64,000 nt of DNA. It comes from Flavobacterium sp. 9 (GTDB lineage Bacteria > Bacteroidota > Bacteroidia > Flavobacteriales > Flavobacteriaceae). The notes beneath the pieces were generated by a model. That model did no database searches, was not told the DNA's origin, and was given only the letters and a program-made list of their open reading frames with translations. Shown here piece by piece: positions 16,311-26,580 of the stretch. The position numbers and the translations under genes were made by a program. The stretch spans positions 3,162,001-3,226,000 of the forward strand of contig NZ_PEEU01000001.1 of the NCBI RefSeq assembly GCF_002754195.1. Direction: 5' to 3'. Every line of letters begins with the position of its first letter. The stretch's first letter is position 1.

Positions 16311-19300
16311 ATGATAACAAACCAACGATTATTTTTTTATTGCAATTTTTTATTGCCAAAAAAAGAATGGCTTTTAGCACTAATAATGCTAATATTTTCT
16401 GCTAATCAAATGTCGGCTCAAGGCAAAGTGATTAGCGGAGTTGTTACCTCGGCATCAGACAAATTGCCTTTGCCGGGAGTGAATATTATGATAAAGGGAA
16501 CAAAAACAGTTGCAGTAACTGGTTTTGATGGAGAATATTCGATTAAAGCATCTCCAAATGATGTATTAATCTTTTCATTTATAGGATTTCAAAATAAAGA
16601 AATAGCAGTAAGTAATCAATCTAAAGTAGATGCAACACTAAGCGAAGACACTAATAAACTGAACGAAGTAGTAGTTATTGGTTACGGAACACAAAAGAAA
16701 TCTGATTTAACAGGATCTGTAAGTGTTGTAAATCTTGAATCGGCCAAAAAAACGGTTACATACGATGCTGCAAAAATGCTTCAGGGACAAGTTCCGGGAG
16801 TTACTGTTCAATCTTCTGGAGAACCTGGAGGTTTTGTAAATATCAAAATTAGAGGTATAACTTCCTTCAGTAATAACAATCCTCTTTTTGTTATTGATGG
16901 TATTATGGTTGATGCTCCTTATGATTTTGCACCGGGAGAAATTGAATCTATGCAGGTTTTAAAAGACGCTTCTTCGGCAGCTATTTATGGTGTTCGTGGA
17001 GCAAATGGAGTTGTAATTATTACGACTAAAAAAGGAAAAGCAGGTAAATCTGAGGTTAAATTCAAATCTATCGTTGGACTTCAGAATGTAACTAAAAAAT
17101 GGGATGTAACAGATCGTTTGGGATATCAGCAAATTACAAGCGAAGCAGAAAGAAACAGAGATATCAGAGCGGGTGTTCCGGTGAGTATTGCTCCTGGAAA
17201 TGATCCTACAAGCCCCTCTTATATTACAAATGTAAACACAGACTGGCAAAAAGAAGCGTTACAAACTGGTGTTGTACAAAATCAGGCATTGACATTTACA
17301 GGCGGTGCAGAAAGCATTGCTTACAGCTTTAATATTGATTATTTCAAGAATACGAGTTATGTAAAAACGCCACAGGATTACGAGAGATTATCAACGAATT
17401 TGAATTTGAACGGTAAAAAAGGAAAATTCAAATATGGCGCAAAAATCGCTTATACACAATCTGATAAAGAGATTTTTAACGAATACAATGCAGGACAAAC
17501 TGTAATTAGCGACATTTTGAATGCGGTACCGACGATGCCGGTTTATGATGCGAACAGACTTGGAGGTTACGGAGGTACAGACAATCTGACGCAAAGAGCG
17601 ATCTCGATGAACCCAATTGGATATAACAATTTGATTACCAACAACGGAAAAAGAAACCGTTTTATAGGTGATGTTTGGGGAGAAATTGAGATTGTTAAAG
17701 GTCTTAAATATAAATTGGATGTGAGTTATGACAGAACGGATTGGGAAACCAGAAAATTTATTCCGCCAAGTGATTTAGGATGGTATTATATCACAACAAA
17801 CGACGAAGCTTCATTAGATGTTAACACAGGAAATGAGTTAAGAACTTTCATGAATAATTTATTGACTTATGAAATTACTCTTGGAAAACACAAAATTGAT
17901 GCTCTTGCAGGATGGATTCAGGAAAAAAGAGACCATCATGATTATTGGTCAAGAGGTGTAGGTTATAAACCGGGAGAAATCCCAATGCTTCAGTTTGCTG
18001 ATGCGAGAAATGCAAGTGAGTATAAATTTACTATTACAGGAATATCATACATCACAAGATTAAATTATTCTTTTGATGACAGATACTTGTTGCAGGCAAA
18101 CTTTAGACAAGACAGAACGTCGCTTTTCAGCGAAAAAAATAATTCAGCAAACTTCTACTCTTTCTCAGGAGGTTGGAAAATTAGCAACGAAAAGTTCTTG
18201 CATTTACCAAAATGGGTAAGCAATATCAAACTTAGAGGAGGTTACGGAACATTGGGTAACAATACAATTCCGCAATACTTCTTTGCTTCGACAGTAAACA
18301 GTTTTGCAGGTTACGATTTTAATAATGCACTTGCTCCGGGAACAACCGTGGTAGCAGCACTTGATCCTAATGTAAAATGGGAAAAAACAACCAGTAAAAA
18401 CATTGCACTTGAATTAGGATTTTTTGACAATGACTTACAATTTACAGGAGAGTATTTTGTAAAAAAATCAACTGATTTATTATTGGGAGTTCCATTGCCA
18501 TATTCTACAGGAGCAGTTCCGGCAAATATCACAACAAATGCAGGAGATATGGAAAATCATGGTTTTGAGTTTACAGCATCTTACAGCAATCATCATAATA
18601 AATTCAAATATGATATTTCTGGTAACGTAGGGACTTTAAGAAATAAAATAACAAAAATTGGTGTTAACGGAAACCCTATTTACGGAGCAGTTTCAAAAAC
18701 AGAAGTTGGAAGATCAGCAGGAGAACTTTTTGCTTGGGAAGCGATTGGAATTTTTCAAAATGCAGCTGAGGTTGCAGCTTCGCCAAAACAAACTGGTGCA
18801 GCGCCTGGAGACGTAAAATTTAAAGATGTAAACGGTGACGGAATCATTACAGATGCTGACAGAACTTTTCAGGGAGTATCAATTCCTAAATATGGTTTTG
18901 GATTGAATTTCAGTGCTTCTTATGAGAATTTTGATTTTTCAATGTTCTGGCAAGGCAGCGGCGGAAATAAAGTTTTCAACGCAATGTACCGCAATTTAAT
19001 GGCAGGACAATACGGAAATCACAGTACAGATGAGTTGAATTATTGGACTCCAACTAACACAAATACAAATGTTCCAGCTCCGGTTATTGGTGATCCAAAT
19101 GGAAACGGCAGAGATTCTAACAGATTCATTGAAAGCGGTGATTATGTGAGATTGCAAACAATGGAACTTGGTTTTAATATTCCGATGAAAGATAAATTTA
19201 TCCAAAAAGCAAGAGTATATCTTAATGGACAAAACTTGTGGACTATTACAAAATACAGTGGATATGATCCTGATTTTAATAGTGACGGATTAATTTCAAG

Positions 19301-19367
19301 AGGATATGATGCGGGATCTTTCCCTAATCCAAGAACAATTTCTCTAGGAGTAGAAGTAAATTTCTAA
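16311..19367 (+). CDS. susC: SusC-like TonB-dependent outer-membrane transporter
   Basis: A 1018-residue outer-membrane importer. After a signal sequence ending near ANQMSAQG comes a CarboxypepD_reg-like domain (GKVISGVVTSASDKLPLPGVNIMIKG), the linker NEVVVIGYGTQKKSDLTGSV typical of SusC proteins, a plug domain (PLFVIDGIMVD; DASSAAIYGVRGANGVVIITTKKG) and a long TonB beta-barrel ending in Phe. It moves oligosaccharides, here presumably arabino-oligosaccharides, across the outer membrane using TonB energy, with the SusD-like lipoprotein encoded 30 bp downstream as its lid. First gene of the arabinan locus. There is no STN signalling domain, fitting control by AraR rather than an anti-sigma relay. 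Confidence 0.95.
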   Translation: MITNQRLFFYCNFLLPKKEWLLALIMLIFSANQMSAQGKVISGVVTSASDKLPLPGVNIMIKGTKTVAVTGFDGEYSIKASPNDVLIFSFIGFQNKEIAVSNQSKVDATLSEDTNKLNEVVVIGYGTQKKSDLTGSVSVVNLESAKKTVTYDAAKMLQGQVPGVTVQSSGEPGGFVNIKIRGITSFSNNNPLFVIDGIMVDAPYDFAPGEIESMQVLKDASSAAIYGVRGANGVVIITTKKGKAGKSEVKFKSIVGLQNVTKKWDVTDRLGYQQITSEAERNRDIRAGVPVSIAPGNDPTSPSYITNVNTDWQKEALQTGVVQNQALTFTGGAESIAYSFNIDYFKNTSYVKTPQDYERLSTNLNLNGKKGKFKYGAKIAYTQSDKEIFNEYNAGQTVISDILNAVPTMPVYDANRLGGYGGTDNLTQRAISMNPIGYNNLITNNGKRNRFIGDVWGEIEIVKGLKYKLDVSYDRTDWETRKFIPPSDLGWYYITTNDEASLDVNTGNELRTFMNNLLTYEITLGKHKIDALAGWIQEKRDHHDYWSRGVGYKPGEIPMLQFADARNASEYKFTITGISYITRLNYSFDDRYLLQANFRQDRTSLFSEKNNSANFYSFSGGWKISNEKFLHLPKWVSNIKLRGGYGTLGNNTIPQYFFASTVNSFAGYDFNNALAPGTTVVAALDPNVKWEKTTSKNIALELGFFDNDLQFTGEYFVKKSTDLLLGVPLPYSTGAVPANITTNAGDMENHGFEFTASYSNHHNKFKYDISGNVGTLRNKITKIGVNGNPIYGAVSKTEVGRSAGELFAWEAIGIFQNAAEVAASPKQTGAAPGDVKFKDVNGDGIITDADRTFQGVSIPKYGFGLNFSASYENFDFSMFWQGSGGNKVFNAMYRNLMAGQYGNHSTDELNYWTPTNTNTNVPAPVIGDPNGNGRDSNRFIESGDYVRLQTMELGFNIPMKDKFIQKARVYLNGQNLWTITKYSGYDPDFNSDGLISRGYDAGSFPNPRTISLGVEVNF

Positions 19368-19397
19368 ACCGGTTTAACCAATTAAAAACGTATTAAA

Positions 19398-20960
19398 ATG
19401 AAATATAAAATATATAACTATATAGCAGTTTTCTTTTCACTGGCTTTGGTAACAACAAGCTGCGTTGATAATGAAGATTTGACCCAATTAGACCCAAATA
19501 ACGATGCAGTCGATTCCTTCTGGAAAACAGATCAGGATGCACTTGAAGGAGTAAATGCAGCTTACGGAAGTTTATTGACTGATGGAACTTACATGAGAAG
19601 TACGCCATTATTATTAGACGCAAGATCAGATGATGCACGTACAAACAGCCCTTGGGGATCTATGTATAATGCAGGACATTTTAACTCAAATGTAGCCGAT
19701 GCTTCAATTTACGGATGGGCTTTTGAAACTTATTATCAGGGAGTTTATCGTGCTAATCAGGTTTTGACAAATGTACCGGGAATTGAATTTGCAGACCAGG
19801 CACTTAAAAACAGAATATTAGGACAAGCGTATTTCTTAAGAGGATTATACTTATTTCATGCTGTAAACATGTTCAAAAATGTTCCGTTACCAACAGAATT
19901 AGCGGTTTATTATCCGCAAAAAACACAAGCAGAAGGTTGGGCACAAGTAATTGCCGATTTTAAAGCTGCTGCTGAATTATTGCCAACTTCATACAGTGGA
20001 ATTTCTGGACTTGATGCAGGTCAAAAAGGACGCGCTACAAAAGGTGCAGCATTAGGATATTTAGGAAAAACATATTTGTTTATAAAGGACTTTACGAATG
20101 CAAAAACAACATTCAAACAAGTTATCGATTTAGGAGTTTACTCATTAGTTTCAAACTATCGCGACAATTTCACAACAGCAAACGAAAACAATTCAGAATC
20201 TCTTTTTGAAGTACAATTTAGCAGAGATGCAGGTGGAGTTGATTTAGGTTGGGGAGGAGTTCCGGCATCAGGTTGGGGAAAAACTTCGGCAAGAGCCATT
20301 ACTTATGCACCAAGAGCTTTTGGATGGACAGATGTTCAGCCTTCATGGGCATTATTTAATGAATTTCATGACGAAAAAACGAAAACTGGAGAACTTGATC
20401 CACGTTTAGACGCTACAATATTTTATAATAAACCAGGCGGAATGAAATTATACGGACAAGATTTTGCTACTTTTTATGCTACTAGTCCGGGAGATTTAAA
20501 CGATATATTCTGTAGAAAATACCAAAATTCAGATGGAGAATTTGCAAACGAATACGACTGGCGTTCAGGAATCAACGAACGTTTGTTGAGATACGCAGAT
20601 ATTCTTTTAATGTATGCAGAAACGCTAAACGAAACAGGAGATACTCAGGGAGCTTACGGATATATTCAAATGGTAAGAAACAGAGTTGGATTGCCGGATT
20701 TAGCAACAGTAAAACCAAATATGACTCAGGATCAAATGAGAGAACAAATTGGTCACGAAAGATTCTTGGAATTCCCTCTTGAAGGACACCGTTTTGATGA
20801 TATTCGTCGTTGGGGATGGTTAGAAAACACTGCAAAATTAGCTTGGCTAAAAACAAGAGATGCCGAGTTTAATTCTTATACACCAGGAAGAGAATATTAC
20901 CCAATTCCGCAATTAGAAATGGACAATAATCCGGGAACAAAACAGAATGACAGTTATTAA
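19398..20960 (+). CDS. susD: SusD-like surface glycan-binding lipoprotein
   Basis: A 520-residue RagB/SusD-family lipoprotein. The lipobox ends at Cys22 (LVTTSC), followed by acidic residues typical of surface-exported Bacteroidota lipoproteins. SusD hallmarks include LGQAYFLRGLYLFHAVNMFKNVPLP, the TPR-like KGAALGYLGKTYLF region, and the C-terminal ERLLRYADILLMYAETLNETGD followed by IGHERFLEFPLEGHRFDDIRRWG. It caps the SusC barrel and binds the polysaccharide. Pairing with arabinan-cleaving enzymes downstream indicates an arabinan ligand, which is inference from context. Confidence 0.95.
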   Translation: MKYKIYNYIAVFFSLALVTTSCVDNEDLTQLDPNNDAVDSFWKTDQDALEGVNAAYGSLLTDGTYMRSTPLLLDARSDDARTNSPWGSMYNAGHFNSNVADASIYGWAFETYYQGVYRANQVLTNVPGIEFADQALKNRILGQAYFLRGLYLFHAVNMFKNVPLPTELAVYYPQKTQAEGWAQVIADFKAAAELLPTSYSGISGLDAGQKGRATKGAALGYLGKTYLFIKDFTNAKTTFKQVIDLGVYSLVSNYRDNFTTANENNSESLFEVQFSRDAGGVDLGWGGVPASGWGKTSARAITYAPRAFGWTDVQPSWALFNEFHDEKTKTGELDPRLDATIFYNKPGGMKLYGQDFATFYATSPGDLNDIFCRKYQNSDGEFANEYDWRSGINERLLRYADILLMYAETLNETGDTQGAYGYIQMVRNRVGLPDLATVKPNMTQDQMREQIGHERFLEFPLEGHRFDDIRRWGWLENTAKLAWLKTRDAEFNSYTPGREYYPIPQLEMDNNPGTKQNDSY

Positions 20961-21001
20961 GTAATTGTTGATTAAGAATACATTGAATTAGTTAGAATCT
21001 T

Positions 21002-21040
21002 TAATATCATGTGAAGGCTTTAAATCTTCACATGATATTA
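21002..21040 (+). repeat. 15-bp perfect hairpin between susD and the first GH43 gene
   Basis: TAATATCATGTGAAG / CTTCACATGATATTA with a 9-nt loop and no following U tract. It is more likely an mRNA-stabilising or processing stem after susCD than a classic terminator. Confidence 0.7.
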
Positions 21041-21105
21041 TCTTAAAAAATAGAATGCGATTACAATGAGATAATAATTAACACATTCACTAAAAATTAT
21101 AACAA

Positions 21106-22116
21106 ATGAAAACAATTACAAGTTTGGTTTTATTAGCAGTATTATTAGTAAGTTGTCAAAATGAAGATGTCATAAATCCTTCATCAGAGGGCGCAACTGC
21201 GGTTGCAGAAACTCAAAATTCTCAAATTAAAAGCTCAACAGCAAAAACAGTTACAGGAACCGTTCCTTCCCACGATCCAAGTACGATTGTAAAAAGCGGA
21301 GTCAATTATTACGTCTTTACAACAGGCGATAATATCCCAATGACCTATTCTACAAATTTAACAAGCTGGACTTGGGGAACATCAGTATTTACTTCAACTC
21401 CAAGTTGGATTACTGGATATGTTCCGGGATTTGTAAAAACATTCTGGGCGCCGGATGTTGCTTGGTTCAATAACCGTTGGAACATGTATTATTCCTGTTC
21501 CACTTTTGGTTCTGCAACATCGGCAATTGGTTTAGTAACTACGCCGGCAATTTCGCAAAGCGTAGGAACAACCTGGACAGACAGAGGCGTTGTAGTTTCT
21601 TCGTCTTCATCGTCAGATGTAAATGCAATCGATCCTTCAATTTTAGTAGACGGAAGCAATGTTTATATGGCTTATGGTTCCTGGCATGCAGGAATTGGAG
21701 TAATCCAAATAAATCCTTCAACAGGAAAAACAACAGGAAGCAGAACAATCGTTGCCGGCGGAAATAGTGCAAGTTGGGAAGCGCCTTGTTTAATCAAAGA
21801 AGGAAGTTATTATTATATGTTCGTCAACAGAGGCACTTGCTGCAACGGCGTAAACAGTACTTATTATATTGTAGTTGGTCGCTCAACAAGTCCGTTTGGA
21901 CCATTTGTTGACAAGAACGGAACAGCATTGACAAACGGTGGCGGAACAACAGTTTTAGCAACACAAGGAAATTATATTGGACCGGGTCATTTGTCCAGAA
22001 TTGTGGGAACTCAAAAAGGATCTGTTCATTATTATGATGGAGCAGATAGCGGAAACCCAAAACTAGAAATTGTATATTTTACATGGGCATCAGGATGGCC
22101 TACACTTTCTTATTAA
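21106..22116 (+). CDS. GH43 arabinanase, lipoprotein
   Basis: A 336-residue lipoprotein (lipobox LLVSC, Cys17) with a single five-bladed GH43 propeller. The inverting catalytic set is visible: base D57 (SHDPS), pKa modulator D176 (AIDPS) and acid E225 (WEAP). The motifs FWAPDVAWFNNRWNMYYS and GTCCNGVNSTYYIVVGRS resemble endo-alpha-1,5-L-arabinanases. It probably cuts the arabinan backbone at the cell surface or in the periplasm. It follows susD after a hairpin-containing 145-bp gap. Endo versus exo action cannot be settled from sequence alone. The related enzyme at 26581 shares the double-Cys LCC/TCC motif. Confidence 0.85.
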   Translation: MKTITSLVLLAVLLVSCQNEDVINPSSEGATAVAETQNSQIKSSTAKTVTGTVPSHDPSTIVKSGVNYYVFTTGDNIPMTYSTNLTSWTWGTSVFTSTPSWITGYVPGFVKTFWAPDVAWFNNRWNMYYSCSTFGSATSAIGLVTTPAISQSVGTTWTDRGVVVSSSSSSDVNAIDPSILVDGSNVYMAYGSWHAGIGVIQINPSTGKTTGSRTIVAGGNSASWEAPCLIKEGSYYYMFVNRGTCCNGVNSTYYIVVGRSTSPFGPFVDKNGTALTNGGGTTVLATQGNYIGPGHLSRIVGTQKGSVHYYDGADSGNPKLEIVYFTWASGWPTLSY

Positions 22117-22122
22117 AAATAC

Positions 22123-22160
22123 TATAAAGAGGAAAGTTACACAAAGCTTTCCTCTTTATA
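22123..22160 (+). repeat. 14-bp perfect hairpin between GH43 and GH51 genes
   Basis: TATAAAGAGGAAAG / CTTTCCTCTTTATA with a 10-nt loop and no U tract, 6 bp after the GH43 stop. Second intra-operon hairpin of the locus. Confidence 0.7.
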
Positions 22161-22176
22161 ACTTATAAAAAACATT

Positions 22177-23724
22177 ATGAAAAAAGCACTTTTAATCACA
22201 TTTCTTATTGCCATTTGTAATCAGGTTAGTTTCGCTCAAGGCGGAATTACTGTAGTAACCATAAAAAACAATGCAGATGCACCAACGATCAATAAAAACA
22301 TTTACGGACATTTTGCAGAACATTTAGGACGTTCTATTTATGGAGGTTTTTTTGTGGGAGATACATCGAAAATTCCAAATACAAAAGGAGTTAGAAATGA
22401 TATTATTAAAGCTTTAAAAGAATTAAAAATTCCAAATCTAAGATGGCCAGGCGGATGTTTTGCTGATACGTATCACTGGAAAGACGGAATTGGTCCACAA
22501 CAAGAAAGACCAACAATCGTAAACAAATGGTGGGGCGGAACAACAGAAGACAATAGTTTTGGAACACATGATTTCTTAAATATGTGCGAACTTCTTGGCG
22601 CAGAACCTTATTTATCAGGAAACGTAGGAAGCGGAACCGTTCAGGAATTGGCTGATTGGGTTCAGTACACAAATTTCAGCGGTAAAAGCCCGATGAGTGA
22701 TTTGCGTAAAAAAAACGGAAGAACAGAACCTTGGAAAGTTAAATTCTGGGGAATCGGAAATGAAGCTTGGGGTTGTGGAGGAAATATGACAGCAGAATAT
22801 TATGCAAATGAATACCGCAAATATGCCACCTTCATGTCAGATTGGGAAAACACAGGCGGAATTACTCGCATCGCTTCAGGTTCAAATAGCGCCGATTATA
22901 ACTGGACAGAAGTTCTAATGAAAAACATTCCGATCAATATGTTAGGCGGAGTTGGAGTGCATCATTATGCAGTAATTGATTGGGGTAAAAAAGGCGACGG
23001 AGTAAATTTCACCGAAGACGGATATTTCCATACCATGCAATCTGCTTTAAAAATGGAAGAATTGATTACTAAACATTCTGCTATAATGGATAAATACGAT
23101 CCAGAGAAAAAAGTAGCCATGATTGTAGACGAATGGGGCGCTTGGTATGAAGTAGAACAAGGAACAAATCCAGGTTTTTTATACCAACAAAACACAATGA
23201 GAGATGCAGTTTTGGCGGGAGCAACACTTAATATTTTCAACAATCATTCAGATAGAGTTCGTATGGCAAATTTGGCTCAATGTGTAAATGTTTTGCAAGC
23301 CGTAATTCTAACAGACAAAGCAAAAATGATTACAACGCCAACGTATCATGTCATGAAAATGTACAGCGTTCATCAGGATGCAAAATTGCTACCGGTAAGT
23401 TTCCAATCGCCATTATATACATTTAATGGAGAAACACTTCCTGCAGTATCAGCTTCGGCATCAAAAGACAAAAGCGGATTAGTTCATATTTCGCTAGTAA
23501 ATGTTGACGCAAAAAATAAAAACACAATCGAAATTGATGTAAAAGATCTTGGTGTTAAAAACTTCACAGGAACAATTATAACATCGGCAAAATTGCAAGA
23601 TTACAATTCATTCGATACTCCAAACAAAATTGTACCAACAGTTTTTAAAGGTTTCGAAAACAAAAAAGGAAAACTTGAAATCACAATTCCTCCATTCTCA
23701 GTAGTTGTTTTGGAAGGAAAATAA
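22177..23724 (+). CDS. GH51 alpha-L-arabinofuranosidase (short form)
   Basis: A 515-residue GH51 enzyme with an N-terminal signal peptide ending near VSFAQ, so it is periplasmic. It retains the (beta/alpha)8 catalytic pair: acid/base E196 (GIGNEAWG) and nucleophile E319 (IVDEWGAW). Other GH51 words are NIYGHFAEHLGRSIYGG and LRWPGGCFADTYHW. It removes terminal alpha-L-arabinofuranosyl units from arabino-oligosaccharides. This is the compact form; a longer paralogue with an N-terminal insertion is at 29989. It lies 13 bp before the next GH43 gene in the same operon. Confidence 0.92.
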   Translation: MKKALLITFLIAICNQVSFAQGGITVVTIKNNADAPTINKNIYGHFAEHLGRSIYGGFFVGDTSKIPNTKGVRNDIIKALKELKIPNLRWPGGCFADTYHWKDGIGPQQERPTIVNKWWGGTTEDNSFGTHDFLNMCELLGAEPYLSGNVGSGTVQELADWVQYTNFSGKSPMSDLRKKNGRTEPWKVKFWGIGNEAWGCGGNMTAEYYANEYRKYATFMSDWENTGGITRIASGSNSADYNWTEVLMKNIPINMLGGVGVHHYAVIDWGKKGDGVNFTEDGYFHTMQSALKMEELITKHSAIMDKYDPEKKVAMIVDEWGAWYEVEQGTNPGFLYQQNTMRDAVLAGATLNIFNNHSDRVRMANLAQCVNVLQAVILTDKAKMITTPTYHVMKMYSVHQDAKLLPVSFQSPLYTFNGETLPAVSASASKDKSGLVHISLVNVDAKNKNTIEIDVKDLGVKNFTGTIITSAKLQDYNSFDTPNKIVPTVFKGFENKKGKLEITIPPFSVVVLEGK

Positions 23725-23736
23725 AAGATATAAAAG

Positions 23737-25359
23737 ATGAAAAAATCAAATTCCATTATAAAAATTGCTTCCTGTATTGGACTGTTTTTATTCGTTTTTG
23801 CTGCAACAAGTTGTTCAAAAGATGATCCTGCAACAGAAACCACTAAGCCGCCTGTAGTTGTAGTGCCACCAGTGGTTACGCCAACTTTTCCGGGACCAAC
23901 TTATGCAGATAACTACACTTCAATATCAGGTTGGGGAACAAAAGCGCAATGGAATTTAGCCAATGTGCACGATCCGTCAGTAGAAAAAAGTGGTGAATAT
24001 TATTATATGTATCAAACCGATGCTTCTTATGGAAATTCGACTGAAGGTCACGGACATTTTTTCTACAGAAGATCAAAAGATTTAGTCAATTGGGAATTTA
24101 TGGGACCATCAATGACCGAAGCTCCGGCTTGGGTAAAAGATTCCTTGAATAATAAAAGAGCCAGAATGTCTCCGGCATTGCCACCAATTACAAATCCTAA
24201 TTATGGATATTGGGCGCCTTGCGTTCGAAAAGTAGGTAACATTTATAGAATGTATTACAGCATTGTGGTTACAAATCCAATTGTTGGAACAGACACGAAT
24301 ACTTCTTGGTCAGAGCGCGCATTTATTGGCTTAGCCGAAACAGATGATTTGGCTTCAAACAATTGGACAGACAAAGGAATGGTCGTTTGTTCTGAACCTG
24401 ACGGTGTAAAAAGTTATGTCAGAAACGGAGGAAATGATTGGGATGCTTATTTTAAATTTAATGCAATCGATCCAAGTTTTATTCAAACTCCAGAAGGCGA
24501 TCAATATTTAATTTATGGTTCATGGCATTCCGGAATTGCAGCTTTAAAATTGAATCCAACAACAGGAAAACCGGATAAATTAAAAACAATTGATGATTAT
24601 GGAGTTCGTATCGCTGGACGTGGAAACGTAAATACAAACCGTTGGCAAGCACTCGAAGGACCAGAAATTATCTATAATCCGGACACACAATATTATTATT
24701 TGTTCTTGGCTTATGACGAATTATCGGTTGCTTATAATACACGTGTTGCGCGTTCGAAAAGTATTTTAGGACCGTATCAAACTATCAGCGGAATGAGTAT
24801 TACAAACGGAGCAGAATGTTTCCCGATGATAACACATCCATATTCTTTTAAAAACCACACAGGTTGGGTTGGAATATCGCATTGTGCCGTTTTTCAAAAT
24901 CCAGATACCAAACAATGGTATTATGCATCGCAAGCACGTTTACCGGAAGGAGTTCCGGGAATTGCAGTTTCAAATGCAGTTATGATGGGACAGGTTCGCG
25001 GCATTCAATGGACAGAAGATGGATGGCCGGTTATTGATCCGGAACGTTATGCAGCAGTACCGGCAACAACAATTGTAGAAGGAAGTTTTGTTGGAACCTG
25101 GGAACAAATAACCATGAATTATCAATACAAAACCATTCAGAAATCAGTAACACTTTATCTAACTGCTGACAAAAAAGTAAGCGGCGACGCAAATGGAACA
25201 TGGTCATATGACAGCACAAAAAAAATCCTAACTATAAATGGTGTAAAATGTAATGTAACAGACGCTTGGGATTGGGAATTAGCGACAAGAAAAGTGACGT
25301 TAACTTATTCAGGTTTGACAGGAACAGGATTACCAGTTTGGGGTAAAAAGATAAATTAG
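23737..25359 (+). CDS. GH43 extracellular arabinanase with C-terminal beta domain, lipoprotein
   Basis: A 540-residue lipoprotein (lipobox AATSC, Cys26) with a Pro/Val/Thr-rich linker before the GH43 propeller. Catalytic residues are D79 (VHDPS), D245 (AIDPS) and E307 (LEGPE). The last ~95 residues (from GSFVGTWEQITMNY) form a separate beta-rich domain, consistent with the GH43_C domain of two-domain extracellular endo-arabinanases such as Bacillus Abn2. This architecture suggests a surface enzyme acting on polymeric arabinan. It follows the GH51 gene by 12 bp. Confidence 0.85.
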   Translation: MKKSNSIIKIASCIGLFLFVFAATSCSKDDPATETTKPPVVVVPPVVTPTFPGPTYADNYTSISGWGTKAQWNLANVHDPSVEKSGEYYYMYQTDASYGNSTEGHGHFFYRRSKDLVNWEFMGPSMTEAPAWVKDSLNNKRARMSPALPPITNPNYGYWAPCVRKVGNIYRMYYSIVVTNPIVGTDTNTSWSERAFIGLAETDDLASNNWTDKGMVVCSEPDGVKSYVRNGGNDWDAYFKFNAIDPSFIQTPEGDQYLIYGSWHSGIAALKLNPTTGKPDKLKTIDDYGVRIAGRGNVNTNRWQALEGPEIIYNPDTQYYYLFLAYDELSVAYNTRVARSKSILGPYQTISGMSITNGAECFPMITHPYSFKNHTGWVGISHCAVFQNPDTKQWYYASQARLPEGVPGIAVSNAVMMGQVRGIQWTEDGWPVIDPERYAAVPATTIVEGSFVGTWEQITMNYQYKTIQKSVTLYLTADKKVSGDANGTWSYDSTKKILTINGVKCNVTDAWDWELATRKVTLTYSGLTGTGLPVWGKKIN

Positions 25360-25370
25360 AAAATATTTTT

Positions 25371-25500
25371 AAACACATAGAAACATAGCTTAACAAATCG
25401 AATAAGATGTTTCACTCCAAATAAAACACATAGCTATGTGTATTAAAACCAAGTGAAACGCCTTTTTTAAACATCAAAAAATCTATGTTTCTATGTGTTT
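25371..25500. repeat. 130-bp palindromic intergenic element, copy 1
   Basis: Perfect 18-bp arms AAACACATAGAAACATAG (25371-25388) and CTATGTTTCTATGTGTTT (25483-25500) flank a 16-bp central palindrome ACACATAGCTATGTGT (25427-25442). A second copy with the same layout is at 29754-29887. Confidence 0.85.
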
Positions 25501-25527
25501 AAAAAATGACACATTACAAATAAAACA

Positions 25528-26478
25528 ATGAAAAATATAATATCACTTTTAGTTTTGCTTGCCTTTTGTCAAACAATTCAAAGCCAAATTGATCCATCAA
25601 AATTCAATAATCCAATTATAAAAGATCAATATACAGGAGATCCTGCAGCATTGGTTTACAAAGACAAAGTGTATTTATACGCCGGTCATGACGAAGCGCC
25701 AAACGATTTTAATTTTTATAAAATGAATGAATGGGTTGTGTATTCTTCATCAGATATGAAAAAATGGGAATCGCATCCTGTGCCTCTAAAAGTAACCGAT
25801 TTTAAATGGGCAAAAGGTGATGCATGGGCTTCTCAGGTAATCGAAAGAAACGGAAAATTCTATTGGTATGTAACCGTTCATCACGGATCTATAGAAGGAA
25901 AATCTATTGGAATTGCAGTTTCAGATAGTCCAACCGGACCTTTTAAAGATGCTTTAGGGAAAGCTTTAATTACGAATGACATGACCAAATTTACGGATAT
26001 AAGCTGGGACGATATCGATCCAACGGTTTATATCGATAACGATGGACAAGCTTATTTGTTTTGGGGAAATACGTCTTGCCATTATGCCAAATTAAAAGAG
26101 AATATGATCGAACTTGACGGACCAATTCACCATATAGATTTACCACATTTTACAGAAGCTCCGTGGATTCATAAACACAAAGAATGGTATTATTTATCAT
26201 ACGCTTATGAGTTTCCTGAGAAAATTGCCTACGCGATGAGCAAATCGATTACAGGTCCGTGGGAATTCAAAGGAATCTTGAATGAATTGGCAGGAAACAG
26301 TAATACAAACCATCAATCGATAATAGATTTTAAAGGACAATCGTATTTCATTTATCACAACGGAGCATCAATTCCAAACGGAGGAAGTTTTAGAAGATCA
26401 GTTTGTGTAGACAAATTATATTACAATAAAGACGGAACGATGAAACGAGTTGTAATGACATCTGAGGGAATACAATAG
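25528..26478 (+). CDS. GH43 glycosidase (probable exo-acting arabinofuranosidase)
   Basis: A 316-residue secreted GH43 enzyme with a signal peptide (cleavage near QTIQSQ) and no lipobox. The catalytic triad is D38 (TGDPA), D164 (DIDPT) and E210 (FTEAP). The sequence YTGDPAALVYKDKVYLYAGHDEAP differs clearly from the arabinanase-like GH43 members of the locus and resembles the branch that includes beta-xylosidases and alpha-L-arabinofuranosidases. In this context, side-chain or terminal arabinose removal in the periplasm is the likely role; substrate is inferred from neighbours. It lies between two spacers rich in repeats. Confidence 0.82.
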   Translation: MKNIISLLVLLAFCQTIQSQIDPSKFNNPIIKDQYTGDPAALVYKDKVYLYAGHDEAPNDFNFYKMNEWVVYSSSDMKKWESHPVPLKVTDFKWAKGDAWASQVIERNGKFYWYVTVHHGSIEGKSIGIAVSDSPTGPFKDALGKALITNDMTKFTDISWDDIDPTVYIDNDGQAYLFWGNTSCHYAKLKENMIELDGPIHHIDLPHFTEAPWIHKHKEWYYLSYAYEFPEKIAYAMSKSITGPWEFKGILNELAGNSNTNHQSIIDFKGQSYFIYHNGASIPNGGSFRRSVCVDKLYYNKDGTMKRVVMTSEGIQ

Positions 26479-26580
26479 TTAGTATTCAGTGTTCAGTTTT
26501 TAGTATTCAGCTACAGTTTTACTTATATGATTTAAAAGTTTCCAGTCAACGCAAAACTTAAATTTACTTATATCACTTAT

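Noticed and set aside
21477..21767. Several 60-160 codon open frames antisense to or overlapping real genes (such as this one)
   Set aside because: They lie inside well-supported genes in other frames and have no family resemblance or promoter and start context. They arise from codon bias in AT-rich DNA.
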